In this document: one piece after another, positions 1 to 6,346 of the stretch | How the letters are laid out: each line of letters opens with the position of its first letter | How positions within the stretch are numbered: the stretch's first letter is position 1 | Assembly: GCA_900755895.1 (NCBI GenBank) | Contig: CAAEIG010000191.1 | Location: 1 to 16,593, forward strand | Reading direction: 5' to 3' | Length of the DNA stretch: 16,593 nt | Source: Clostridia bacterium | Lineage (GTDB): Bacteria; Bacillota; Clostridia; Oscillospirales; Acutalibacteraceae | The notes under the pieces: model-generated | The model's database searches: none | What the model saw: the letters and a program-made list of their open reading frames with translations, nothing else | What the model was told of the DNA's origin: nothing | Made by a program: the position numbers and the translations under genes

Positions 1-747
1 CCGCTGAGCGGCGGGGGAGGGAGCCCCGGTCCTGGGCAGGGACCCGGTCCCCGCCGCAGGCATGGTGGTGGTAGCCTGGGATGCCGGACGGCGCTGTGCC
101 CCCTGGGATGCTCCGGGAGCCTGGGGCGCCGGCCTTCTCTGAGCGCCGGTTCTGGGAAGAGAGCCGGTGCCGGTCTGGGGAATCACTGCGGTGGACTGGG
201 ATACCGAGCGGCGCTGAGCCGTTCCCCTGGGCAGGGAGCCCGTGCCCTCCTGGGGCATCACAGCAGTGGGCTGGGCAGAAGAGGACACCCGCCGGGGCGC
301 AGGGGACTGCACCGGGGGCATGGAGCCGGTGGTGTAGCCGTTGGGGAGGTACTCGCCCTCATCCACATAGACTTGACCAGTGGCCCCGGACTGTGCCCGT
401 CCCTTGCCCTTTTTGCCGGCCTCCTCCCGGGAGACCCGCTTGATGACGGGCTTTTCCAGATAGACCAGGAATAGGCTGATCAAAAAGAAGGCTGCAAAGG
501 GTACAAACACCTGCAGGCAGGTGGAAGCGCCGATATCATCCAGCACAAATTTGTGGAAGAAGTACACCGCTCCCCCGGAGAACACCGCCAGCAGTGCCAG
601 CACATAGACCAGGGGGGAGAGGAAGATGTTGGAGATACCGCCGCAGCGGGGGCATTGATATTCGCCCTGGCGCTTGAGGGACCAGGTGCGGATAAGATTG
701 ACCCTTTTTTTGCAATAGGGGCATCTGGGTACTCCGAAATACTGCAT
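1..747 (-). CDS. Zinc-ribbon, two-TM membrane protein with repetitive Pro/Gly/Arg-rich tail (partial, 3' end outside window)
   Basis: An open frame of 249 codons begins at the ATG at 745-747 and reaches base 1 without a stop, so the C-terminus is missing. The start follows a GGAAAGG-like site and lies 10 codons after the in-frame remB stop. Residues C9-x2-C12 and C32-x2-C35 form a zinc ribbon. Two hydrophobic segments follow, at about 45-64 and 78-97. From residue 98 the chain is a low-complexity, probably disordered tail with three copies of a motif like T-A-V-[MI]-P-x-x-G-T-G-S-L-P-R, at about 161, 186 and 226, separated by Gln/Arg/Pro stretches. It is last in the dnaN-recF-remB block with a 30-bp gap, so probably co-transcribed. 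The Cys spacing recalls the small CXXC-20-CXXC protein family, but here the spacing is 19 and the tail is extra. I do not know its function; the frame itself is well supported. Confidence 0.8.
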   Translation of the reverse strand, partial: MQYFGVPRCPYCKKRVNLIRTWSLKRQGEYQCPRCGGISNIFLSPLVYVLALLAVFSGGAVYFFHKFVLDDIGASTCLQVFVPFAAFFLISLFLVYLEKPVIKRVSREEAGKKGKGRAQSGATGQVYVDEGEYLPNGYTTGSMPPVQSPAPRRVSSSAQPTAVMPQEGTGSLPRGTAQRRSVSQSTAVIPQTGTGSLPRTGAQRRPAPQAPGASQGAQRRPASQATTTMPAAGTGSLPRTGAPSPAAQR

Positions 748-777
748 AGTAAAAACCAGCCTTTCCCGAATAACAGT

Positions 778-1053
778 TTACGATTCCGCTGCCAAAGCGC
801 CTCCGCCGGAAGCCCGGCGCAGCAGTGTGGCAGTGGAGATCTGGGAGATATACACGGTCTCTCTCCCGTTATGCGCACAGACCACAAAGGATCTGGGCAG
901 TTCCATGGACACGTTGACCACCCGTCCCTCCCGCTGAGCTCTGGAGAGGAACTCCCTAGTGTGGCGGGAGATGGTGGAATTGTCCAGGTCAAACACGCCC
1001 ACAATGTCCCTCATGTTCACAATGATATCTTGTCCCAAATGCAGGTACATCAT
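778..1053 (-). CDS. remB: RemB/YaaB-like regulator (DUF370 family)
   Basis: A 91-residue protein opening MMYLHLGQDIIVNMRDIVGVF and continuing with D-L-D-N-S-T-I-S, the hallmark of the DUF370 family. In Bacillus subtilis the equivalent gene sits directly after recF (yaaB, renamed remB) and affects extracellular matrix gene expression; relatives such as RemA bind DNA as rings. The ATG at 1051-1053 overlaps the recF stop by four bases (ATGA), which implies translational coupling; a second ATG follows immediately at 1048-1050. Family and synteny agree, so the identity is good. The regulatory target in this organism cannot be read from the sequence. The C-terminus (about residues 80-91, Arg/Gly/Ala-rich) is a short extension of little character. 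Confidence 0.88.
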   Translation of the reverse strand: MMYLHLGQDIIVNMRDIVGVFDLDNSTISRHTREFLSRAQREGRVVNVSMELPRSFVVCAHNGRETVYISQISTATLLRRASGGGALAAES

Positions 1054-2267
1054 GATTCCCCGCTTTTCTCAGGATTTTCTGAAGCTGCCGGGCACGCCGG
1101 TTCCCCTTCTTCGGAGATGTCCGCCGTCTGGGGCGCACCGCCCACCTCCTCCGGAAACACCCGGCCCGCCTCCACCCGGAAGCGCTTGCCCGTCTCCTGG
1201 AGGCTGACCGTCTCCGGACTGCAGCAGGTGACAAACACCTGCCTGCCGTGAAGATGGTTCAGCAGGTAGTCCTGGCGGCTTTGATCCAGCTCGCTCATCA
1301 CATCGTCCAGCAGCACAATGGGGGTCTCCCCCGAAAGCTGGGACAGCGTCTGGGCCTCGGCCAGTTTCATAGCCAGCACCGCACTGCGCTGCTGCCCCTG
1401 GGACCCGTACCGCCTGGCCGACAGCCCGGAAAGGGTGATGTCCAGGTCGTCCTTGTGGGGGCCCACGGTGGTGGCTCCCCGGCGGATGTCCTGGTCCGCG
1501 GTGCGGCTCAGCTCCTGGAGGAACTGCTCCTCCCACTGGGCGGTGGTCATGCCCGGCTCGATCCCGGGGGACGGCGCATAGGTCAGCACCAAATCCTCCC
1601 GTCCCCGGGAGATACCCTCATAGACCTGGGTAGCCAAGGGGCCCATTTTATCCACAAAGCTCCGGCGCTCCGCCATGATGGCTGCGCCCAGCTTGGCAAG
1701 CCTCATATCCCACACCTCCAGCAGATCCCGCTGGGGAGGGAACTGATAGATCTCTTTCAACAGGGCGTTGCGCTGGGCCAAGGCCCGCACATACTGATGG
1801 TAGGCCGAGGCGTACCCCGGACGGAGCTGGCACAGGGCGCCATCCAAAAAGCTCCGGCGGCGGACGGGACCCTCCTTCACCAGCAGCAGATGGTCCGGGG
1901 AAAAGATCACTGCCCGGACCTTGCCGATCAGCGCGGAGCCGGTGGGCTTATTCACCCCGTTGATCACCGAGCTGCGGCGGCCCTTCTCAAAATGGAGCTG
2001 GGCCTTTTGGGGACGGCCCTCGGTGAAGAAATCCAGAGCCAGAGCTGCCCGGGGCTGATTTTCCCCGGTGGACGGGTCCAGCCGGGGCAGCTCCACATCC
2101 TTGGCCCCCCGAAAGGAGTGGCCTCCGGTGAACAGCCAAAGGGCCTCCAACAGATTGGTCTTGCCCTGGGCGTTGGCCCCATAGATCACGTTGACGCCGG
2201 GACAGGGAAACACCTCCCCGTCCTCCAGGTTCCGGAATCCCTGGGTGGCCAGGCGGGTGACGGTCAT
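1050..2267 (-). CDS. recF: DNA replication and repair protein RecF
   Basis: RecF is an SMC-like ATPase that binds gapped DNA and helps load RecA through RecFOR. Visible motifs are the Walker A G30-ANAQGKTN-38, an ABC-type signature region (GSQGQQRS), and a Walker B with following D-loop (IVLLDDVMSELD). The N-terminus (MTVTRLATQGFRNLEDGEVF) fits the family. At 405 residues it is about 35-40 longer than usual; the excess is an acidic, Pro/Ala/Ser-rich tail after the conserved end (from about residue 368, GRVFPEEVGG onward), probably disordered. The ATG at 2265-2267 lies 6 bp after the S4-domain gene stop, and its own stop overlaps remB. Position in dnaN-S4-recF-remB is the classical Firmicute order. 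Confidence 0.96.
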   Translation of the reverse strand: MTVTRLATQGFRNLEDGEVFPCPGVNVIYGANAQGKTNLLEALWLFTGGHSFRGAKDVELPRLDPSTGENQPRAALALDFFTEGRPQKAQLHFEKGRRSSVINGVNKPTGSALIGKVRAVIFSPDHLLLVKEGPVRRRSFLDGALCQLRPGYASAYHQYVRALAQRNALLKEIYQFPPQRDLLEVWDMRLAKLGAAIMAERRSFVDKMGPLATQVYEGISRGREDLVLTYAPSPGIEPGMTTAQWEEQFLQELSRTADQDIRRGATTVGPHKDDLDITLSGLSARRYGSQGQQRSAVLAMKLAEAQTLSQLSGETPIVLLDDVMSELDQSRQDYLLNHLHGRQVFVTCCSPETVSLQETGKRFRVEAGRVFPEEVGGAPQTADISEEGEPACPAASENPEKSGES

Positions 2268-2273
2268 GGGGAC

Positions 2274-2492
2274 TCAGTCCTCCGCCCCGACAACCTGGAA
2301 ACTTCTGCCGCCCAGCTGGACTTGATCCCCGGGGTAGAGCTTTTTCCCCCGCTGGGAGCAGACCTCTCCGTTGACCTGAACCTCGCCCTGCTGGATCAGC
2401 AGTTTTCCCTGGCCGCCGGTATCCACCAGGCCGGTGAGCTTTAACAGGGAGTCCAACCGGATGAACTCCGTGGTGATTGCAATTTCTTCCAT
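2274..2492 (-). CDS. rlbA: S4-domain RNA-binding protein RlbA/YaaA
   Basis: A 72-residue single-domain protein with the S4 RNA-binding pattern: FIRLDSLLKLTGLVDTGGQG, then K-x-L-I-Q-Q-G-E-V-Q-V-N-G-E, ending with a short strand after PGDQVQLGG. The B. subtilis counterpart (yaaA, renamed rlbA) lies between dnaN and recF, and is linked to 50S ribosome assembly. The ATG at 2490-2492 has an excellent ribosome binding site (AAGGAG, six bases upstream) that overlaps the dnaN stop codon TAA at 2503-2505. Spacing to recF is 6 bp. Identity rests on size, the S4 pattern and position, all of which agree. Confidence 0.92.
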   Translation of the reverse strand: MEEIAITTEFIRLDSLLKLTGLVDTGGQGKLLIQQGEVQVNGEVCSQRGKKLYPGDQVQLGGRSFQVVGAED

Positions 2493-2502
2493 AAAAAGCT
2501 CC

Positions 2503-3606
2503 TTACTCGCTCTTCAGCCGCACGGGCAGCACCAGGAACAGGAAGCTGTCCCCCTCTTTGGGGACAATCTTCATGGGGCTCAAGGGCCCGCCCAGCTGAG
2601 CTTTTACCTCGTCACACTCGGTGTTGCGCAGGGCGTCCAGCAGGTACCGGTTGTTGAAACCGATCTCCACGCTTTGGCCGGTCATCTCCACCGGCAGTTC
2701 ATCCCGGGTACGGGTGCCGGCAGTGGTGCAGCTGAGCTTCACCAAGTTGTCGTCAAACAGGCAGCGCACAGGGCTCTTCAAGCGGTCGGTGATCAACAAA
2801 GATACACGGCCCACGCTGTCCAGGGCCATCCGGGTGTTCATGATCACCTCGGTCTGGCTGTCACTGGGAATAGCTGCCTTATAATTTAAGAACTCTCCCT
2901 CCAACAAGCTGGAGATCACGGTGTAATTGTCAATAGTAAACAGGATATGCCGCTTTCCAGGGCAGATATCCACCGGCTCATCGTTGTCCTTGATAAGCTT
3001 CAGCAGCTCGGACAAGGTCTTTCCCGGCACCACAAAGGAGATATCCTCGTCAAACTGGATGGGCTCGGTGCGCTTTGCCAGTCGATAGCCGTCCACGCTG
3101 ACCACATCCAGGATCCCCTGTTCGATGTTAAACAGGCTTCCCTGGTGAATGGGTTTGGCATCGCTTTCCGCGATGGCAAACATAGTCTGGCGGATCATGC
3201 TCTTCAAAACGCTGCCGGGCATGGTCAGCTTGGTGTAGTCGGTGACCTTGGGCAGCTCCGGGAACTCCTGAGCAGGGATGCCGGGCATCTGGGTCACATA
3301 GGCCCCGCTGGAGATCTCCGCCATATCCTTTTCATCCACCTCCACGGAGAGGGTCTCCGCAGGGCTGTGCCGGACGATATCGGAGAATTTTTTGGCGTCC
3401 AGGACGGTTTTGCCGGGCTCCCGGACGGTGGCAGGCACCACCGTGGTGATACTCATTTCCAAATCATAGGCGGTCAGGCGCAGGCCCTGGTCCCCAGCCT
3501 GGATCAAAATGCCCTCCAAGGCAGGGATGGAGGTCTTGCCGGACACCACACGCTGGATGTTTCCGACTGCTTCAGTAATTTCGCTTTTATTGACGGTAAA
3601 TTCCAT
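2503..3606 (-). CDS. dnaN: DNA polymerase III beta subunit (sliding clamp)
   Basis: DnaN is the ring-shaped processivity clamp of the replicative polymerase. The protein is 367 residues, the normal length, starting MEFTVNKSEITEAVGNIQRV and ending with the family-typical strand FLFLVLPVRL. The open frame continues 94 codons upstream, but the ATG at 3604-3606 is chosen because AGAAAGGAGACCTT provides a strong ribosome binding site, the N-terminus then matches other clamps, and the upstream extension would run through the DnaA-box region. It heads the dnaN-rlbA-recF-remB block. A terminator after mgtC (3887-3917) implies its own promoter in 3607-3886, but I could not find a convincing -35/-10 pair. 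Confidence 0.97.
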   Translation of the reverse strand: MEFTVNKSEITEAVGNIQRVVSGKTSIPALEGILIQAGDQGLRLTAYDLEMSITTVVPATVREPGKTVLDAKKFSDIVRHSPAETLSVEVDEKDMAEISSGAYVTQMPGIPAQEFPELPKVTDYTKLTMPGSVLKSMIRQTMFAIAESDAKPIHQGSLFNIEQGILDVVSVDGYRLAKRTEPIQFDEDISFVVPGKTLSELLKLIKDNDEPVDICPGKRHILFTIDNYTVISSLLEGEFLNYKAAIPSDSQTEVIMNTRMALDSVGRVSLLITDRLKSPVRCLFDDNLVKLSCTTAGTRTRDELPVEMTGQSVEIGFNNRYLLDALRNTECDEVKAQLGGPLSPMKIVPKEGDSFLFLVLPVRLKSE

Positions 3607-3911
3607 AAGGTCTCCTTTCTGATGCAGTGGGGAAGAGAGCGGAGAATTTGCCTTTTCTTCCCTTCTATTCCTTCTATTTCTTTCTTTTGATTTAGACGTA
3701 GTAATAGGGGCTGTGAATTTGTGGAAAAAGTTTGGAACCCCGCTTTCCCGCTGAATTTTTCCACCGAAAGTTTTTCTTTCCACAATGTGGAGGAACGGTG
3801 GAAGCCGTGTAAAGAGTTTTCCACATTCCACAGGCTGTGAAAACCTGTGGAGGGAATGTGAAGGAAAAGTGGAAAACTTTTCGGCCAAAAAAAAGAAACG
3901 CTAAGGTGATT
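3607..3911. other. oriC: Candidate chromosomal replication origin (oriC) between mgtC and dnaN
   Basis: This 305-bp gene-free stretch holds a dense set of DnaA-box-like nonamers (consensus TTATCCACA). TTTTCCACA occurs at 3817-3825 (+) and 3720-3728 (-). Weaker copies are at 3757-3765, 3776-3784 and 3824-3832 (+), and 3786-3794, 3846-3854 and 3868-3876 (-). Several are arranged as dyads: TCCACA-A-TGTGGA at 3779-3791, and CCACAGG(3828-3834)/CCTGTGG(3844-3850). On the dnaN side lies a GC cluster followed by a polypurine/polypyrimidine tract (about 3650-3690). Bacillus origins also carry the unwinding site between dnaA and dnaN. The call is inference from box density and position; no box matches the consensus perfectly. 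Confidence 0.7.
3691..3728 (-). other. Candidate DnaA-trio / unwinding module
   Basis: Read on the minus strand, a DnaA-like box TTTTCCACA (3728-3720) is followed head-to-tail by a weak box AAATTCACA (3720-3712). A CCCC cluster comes next (3710-3707), and then TATTACTACGTCTA, which can be parsed as triplets TTA-CTA-CGT-CTA. In B. subtilis the basal unwinding element has this order: DnaA boxes, GC cluster, then DnaA-trios (5'-CTA type on this strand). One triplet (CGT) does not fit. The arrangement is seen directly; the function is inference. Confidence 0.45.
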
Positions 3912-3917
3912 TCAGCG
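3887..3917 (-). terminator. Intrinsic terminator of mgtC
   Basis: On the minus strand a 6-bp stem CGCTGA/TTAGCG (one G-T pair) with a 7-base loop overlaps the mgtC stop codon. It is followed directly by TTTCTTTTTTTT. It would separate the dnaA-mgtC transcript from the origin region and dnaN. The stem is short, so termination may be partial. Confidence 0.6.
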
Positions 3918-4625
3918 GATCTTTTCTATGAATTGGACGCCCTCAAAAGCCGAGAGCGTTTCTATAATTTGGGAGTGGGGCGAAGGATATGTTGTGCGCA
4001 CACGAAAAATAGCGCTGACGCCCTTTCCCTTGGGATGTTCTGTTTTATTCAGCTGCACATCGTCGATGGTGTAATTCTGCTCCCGCAGGGACCGGATGAA
4101 CTGTCCCAGGCTTTTGGAGCTGTCAAACTCCGCGAAAAAAGTCATGTCCGGGGAGGTCTCCACCACCCGCCGCTCCAGCCGCTGCATGATGGTCATGCCC
4201 AGGTAGATCAAGGCGGTGCTGAGTATGGCGCCCCAATAAAAGCCGATTCCCACCGCTAGGCCGATGCAGGCCGACGCCCACAGGCATGCGGCAGTGGTCA
4301 GCCCCTTGACCTGGATCTTCCGGGTGACCAGAATGGTGCCGGCTCCCAAAAAACCGATGCCGCTGATCACCTGGGCTCCCAGACGGGCCGGATCTCCGGT
4401 GTGAAATCGCGTGTAGATGTACTGCCCTGTTAGGGTGGCCAGGGAAGAGGCCACACATACGGTAATATAGGTGCGAAAGCCCGCAGGCTGTCCTTTTTTG
4501 CCACGTTCAATGCCCAAAATCCCGCCCAGGCCCATGGCCAGCGCCAGGCGGAATAGAATGGTTACCAAGTTTAATTCCTGCAGATAGGTGTCGATGGAAT
4601 CCAACACTTGCGGCAAAGTGATCAA
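3912..4625 (-). CDS. MgtC/SapB family membrane protein
   Basis: A 237-residue protein with an N-terminal MgtC domain of about five hydrophobic segments and a soluble C-terminal ACT-like region (about 150-237). Family motifs are visible: LGIERGKKGQPAGFRTY, GIGFLGAGTI and KGLTTAACLWASACIGLAVG. MgtC proteins act at the inner membrane in magnesium/acid stress and virulence in some bacteria; the role here is unknown. The frame opens at TTG 4623-4625, but the ribosome binding site (AGAGGGGG) is only one base from it. A second TTG at 4614-4616 is about ten bases away and may be the true start. It begins 16 bp after dnaA, so it is probably co-transcribed. Its place between dnaA and dnaN is unusual for Firmicutes. 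Confidence 0.88.
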   Translation of the reverse strand: MITLPQVLDSIDTYLQELNLVTILFRLALAMGLGGILGIERGKKGQPAGFRTYITVCVASSLATLTGQYIYTRFHTGDPARLGAQVISGIGFLGAGTILVTRKIQVKGLTTAACLWASACIGLAVGIGFYWGAILSTALIYLGMTIMQRLERRVVETSPDMTFFAEFDSSKSLGQFIRSLREQNYTIDDVQLNKTEHPKGKGVSAIFRVRTTYPSPHSQIIETLSAFEGVQFIEKIR

Positions 4626-4641
4626 TCCCCCTCTGCGGGAC

Positions 4642-5964
4642 TTACCGGTCCCGGATATTTTTGATGATGTCGTCCACCATGGCCTTGGTGTGAGGATCCT
4701 TCTTCATATCCTTCTCCACCTCCCGCACGGCATAGACCACCGTGGAGTGATCCCGGCCGCCGAAGGTCTCGCCGATCTCCACCATGGACATCTGGGTAAT
4801 CTCCCGAACGATGTACATGGAAACCTGCCTGGCCTTGGAGATGTTGGCGTTGCGCTTTTTGGAGCGGATGTCCTCCGGGGTGATGCCCCCATAGGTCCGG
4901 GCCACTTCCTCGATGATCTTGTCCACGGTCACCGGGGTGGGCTGAGAGTTGTTGATGATATCGCTGATGGCCGCCTGAGCGGTGGCCACGTTGATGGGCT
5001 TGCCCTCCAGCAGGTGATAGGCCCGCAGCTTTTTCACGGTGCCCTCCAGCTGGCGGATGTTGCTCTTTAATTTGTTTGCAATGTACTCGCACACCGTCTC
5101 CGGAATCTCAAAGTTCAGGCTCTCGGCCTTCCGGGCGATGATGGCTACCCGGGTCTCGAACTCCGGAGGCTGCACGTCGGCCAAAAGTCCCCACTCAAAG
5201 CGGGTCTTCAGCCGGTCCTCCAGGATGGCAATGTCTCTGGGCGGCCGGTCCGAGGTGAGCACGATCTGCTTTTTGGCGTCGTACAGCGTATTAAAGGTAT
5301 GGAAGAACTCCTCCTCCGTGGAGGCCTTGCCTGCGATGAACTGAATATCGTCCATCAAAAACAGGTCCGCCTTGCGGTACTTCTCCCGGAAGGCGGGGGT
5401 GGTGCCCTGACCGATGGCGGTGATGATCTCGTTGGTGAAGTCCTCGGATTTCACGTAGATCACCGACCGGTCCGGGAAGTTCTTTTGAAATTCCTTTGCC
5501 ACAGCATTGAGCAGGTGGGTTTTGCCCAACCCCGAGCTGCCATAGATGAACAGGGGGTTGTAGAGCACGGCGGGCTTTGCCGCCACCGCCTGACAGGCCG
5601 CGTGGGCGAACCGGTTGGAAGGCCCCACCACAAAGGTGTCGAAATTCAGCTCGTAATCCCCCTGTTCAAAGGGGTCGGGCTCCTGGGACTTCTGGGGTTT
5701 CTGCTCCAGCTCCTCGTGGACGCAGATCCGAAAACTGATCCCTCCGCCGAACACGTTGTCAAAGGCTTCCTTGAGCAAGTCGTTATAGCAGCGCAGCAGC
5801 GTCTGCTTGTGGAACTCGTTAGGCGCCTCGATGATTGCGGTGGCCTGTTCAAAATCCAGGCTGACCGGTTTGATGCGGCTGAACCAGGTGTTGTAAGCCA
5901 CCTCTGTGATGTTTGATTTGCAGTATTGGCAGATAAGCTCCCAAGCCTGATCGAATGAATCCAA
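4642..5964 (-). CDS. dnaA: Chromosomal replication initiator DnaA
   Basis: DnaA is the AAA+ initiator that binds DnaA boxes and opens oriC. Numbered from the proposed start, it has domain I (about 1-80, with NITEVAYNTWFSRI), a short variable linker rich in Gln/Glu/Pro (about 85-105), Walker A GSSGLGKT at 142-149, Walker B LFLMDDIQ at 201-208, a sensor 1 strand (IVLTSDRPP) and the C-terminal DNA-binding signature FGGRDHST at 401-408. Total length is 440. The frame is open another 62 codons upstream, but no ATG fits. The TTG at 5962-5964 lies about six bases after GGAGGGG and gives a normal N-terminus, so I choose it. The promoter at 6074-6102 leaves a leader of about 100 bases. mgtC follows at 16 bp. 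Confidence 0.97.
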   Translation of the reverse strand: MDSFDQAWELICQYCKSNITEVAYNTWFSRIKPVSLDFEQATAIIEAPNEFHKQTLLRCYNDLLKEAFDNVFGGGISFRICVHEELEQKPQKSQEPDPFEQGDYELNFDTFVVGPSNRFAHAACQAVAAKPAVLYNPLFIYGSSGLGKTHLLNAVAKEFQKNFPDRSVIYVKSEDFTNEIITAIGQGTTPAFREKYRKADLFLMDDIQFIAGKASTEEEFFHTFNTLYDAKKQIVLTSDRPPRDIAILEDRLKTRFEWGLLADVQPPEFETRVAIIARKAESLNFEIPETVCEYIANKLKSNIRQLEGTVKKLRAYHLLEGKPINVATAQAAISDIINNSQPTPVTVDKIIEEVARTYGGITPEDIRSKKRNANISKARQVSMYIVREITQMSMVEIGETFGGRDHSTVVYAVREVEKDMKKDPHTKAMVDDIIKNIRDR

Positions 5965-6022
5965 ATTGATTCCCCTCCAACTAAACGGTATCTTTCCCGG
6001 GGTTTGCCGGCCCCAATCCCTT

Positions 6023-6042
6023 TTTTCCACGTCTTTTACACA
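6023..6042 (+). promoter_or_regulatory. Two tandem DnaA-box-like nonamers in the dnaA leader
   Basis: TTTTCCACG (6023-6031) and TTTTACACA (6034-6042) lie in the same orientation two bases apart, inside the dnaA 5' leader. They share the orientation of the box at 6085-6093. Each has two mismatches to TTATCCACA. They resemble the upstream box clusters of bipartite Bacillus origins, but the cluster is small. Confidence 0.45.
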
Positions 6043-6058
6043 AGCTTTTGCAAAAGCT
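6043..6058. promoter_or_regulatory. Perfect 16-bp palindrome in the dnaA leader
   Basis: AGCTTTTGCAAAAGCT is a perfect palindrome with no spacer, roughly +9 to +24 relative to the predicted dnaA transcription start and directly abutting the TTTTACACA box. With no loop it is a better candidate for a dimeric protein operator than for an RNA hairpin. The binding protein is unknown. Confidence 0.5.
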
Positions 6059-6073
6059 GGATACTCAGTTAAG

Positions 6074-6102
6074 AGTATATCATATTTTCCACAGGTTTTC
6101 AA
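6074..6102 (-). promoter_or_regulatory. dnaA promoter with DnaA box in the spacer
   Basis: On the minus strand, TTGAAA (6102-6097) and TATACT (6079-6074) are separated by exactly 17 bases; each has one mismatch to the SigA consensus. The spacer contains TTTTCCACA (6085-6093 on the plus strand), a one-mismatch DnaA box. DnaA bound there would cover the RNA polymerase site, which is the usual logic of dnaA autorepression. The predicted start is near 6067. Confidence 0.75.
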
Positions 6103-6196
6103 ACTTTTTTCCCCCTCCAATTTTCCTTGCCGGGCTTGCAGTTTTGGCACAAGACCTTGAGAAGCCCTTCCATCCTTTCCCCCAAATCTGCGATTT

Positions 6197-6216
6197 GTTG
6201 TCCTCTTGAGGACAAC
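6197..6216. promoter_or_regulatory. Inverted repeat between the divergent dnaA and rpmH promoters
   Basis: GTTGTCCTCTTGAGGACAAC has perfect 9-bp arms around a 2-base centre. It lies upstream of both divergent promoters (about 95 bp from the dnaA -35 and 60 bp from the rpmH -35), so it is not positioned to terminate either transcript. A 2-base loop is also poor for a hairpin. It looks like an operator; it does not match the Firmicute LexA or Noc site consensus. Confidence 0.5.
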
Positions 6217-6222
6217 TTTTCC

Positions 6223-6269
6223 AAAAAAAATGAAAAAAAATCTTTTTCGGCCCCAAAAACCAGGAAAAA
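6223..6269. other. Phased A-tracts upstream of the rpmH promoter
   Basis: A8 runs at 6223-6230 and 6233-6240, T5 at 6243-6247 and A5 runs at 6255-6259 and 6265-6269 have centres spaced close to one helical turn. Such phasing usually bends DNA, and the last tracts lie where an UP element would be (about -40 to -60). It could also assist origin opening. Confidence 0.5.
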
Positions 6270-6275
6270 TGGGTG

Positions 6276-6305
6276 TTGACAGCGGCGCGGGGTGTAAGGT
6301 ATAAT
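6276..6305 (+). promoter_or_regulatory. SigA-type promoter of the rpmH operon
   Basis: Both boxes match consensus exactly: TTGACA at 6276-6281 and TATAAT at 6300-6305, with an 18-base spacer. The start would be near 6312, leaving a leader of about 35 bases before rpmH. It is the strongest promoter visible in the window, as expected for a ribosomal protein gene. Confidence 0.9.
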
Positions 6306-6346
6306 GAATTCTCGCAAGGGAAGAACCTCGAAAGGAGGGTTTTTGT

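Noticed and set aside
1248..2444. Long plus-strand open frame (398 codons) opposite recF and the S4 gene
   Set aside because: It is antisense to clear recF and rlbA coding sequence; its length follows from high GC and codon bias, and the product is His/Gln/Gly-rich without any domain.
3607..3888. N-terminal extension of dnaN by 94 codons
   Set aside because: The extension translates the DnaA-box region, has no family similarity, and a strong ribosome binding site lies at the internal ATG 3606.
5991..6004. Noc-binding-site-like sequence CTTTCCCGGGGTTT in the dnaA leader
   Set aside because: Only the left half and centre match the Noc consensus ATTTCCCGGGAAAT; four positions on the ends and right half disagree.
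5965..6150. N-terminal extension of dnaA by 62 codons to an upstream ATG
   Set aside because: It would begin upstream of the predicted transcription start, includes the DnaA box and promoter, and is not DnaA-like; TTG 5964 has a good ribosome binding site.
6197..6216. Inverted repeat read as a LexA (SOS) box or as a terminator
   Set aside because: It does not match the Firmicute LexA consensus CGAACRNRYGTTYG, and no transcript is expected to run through it.
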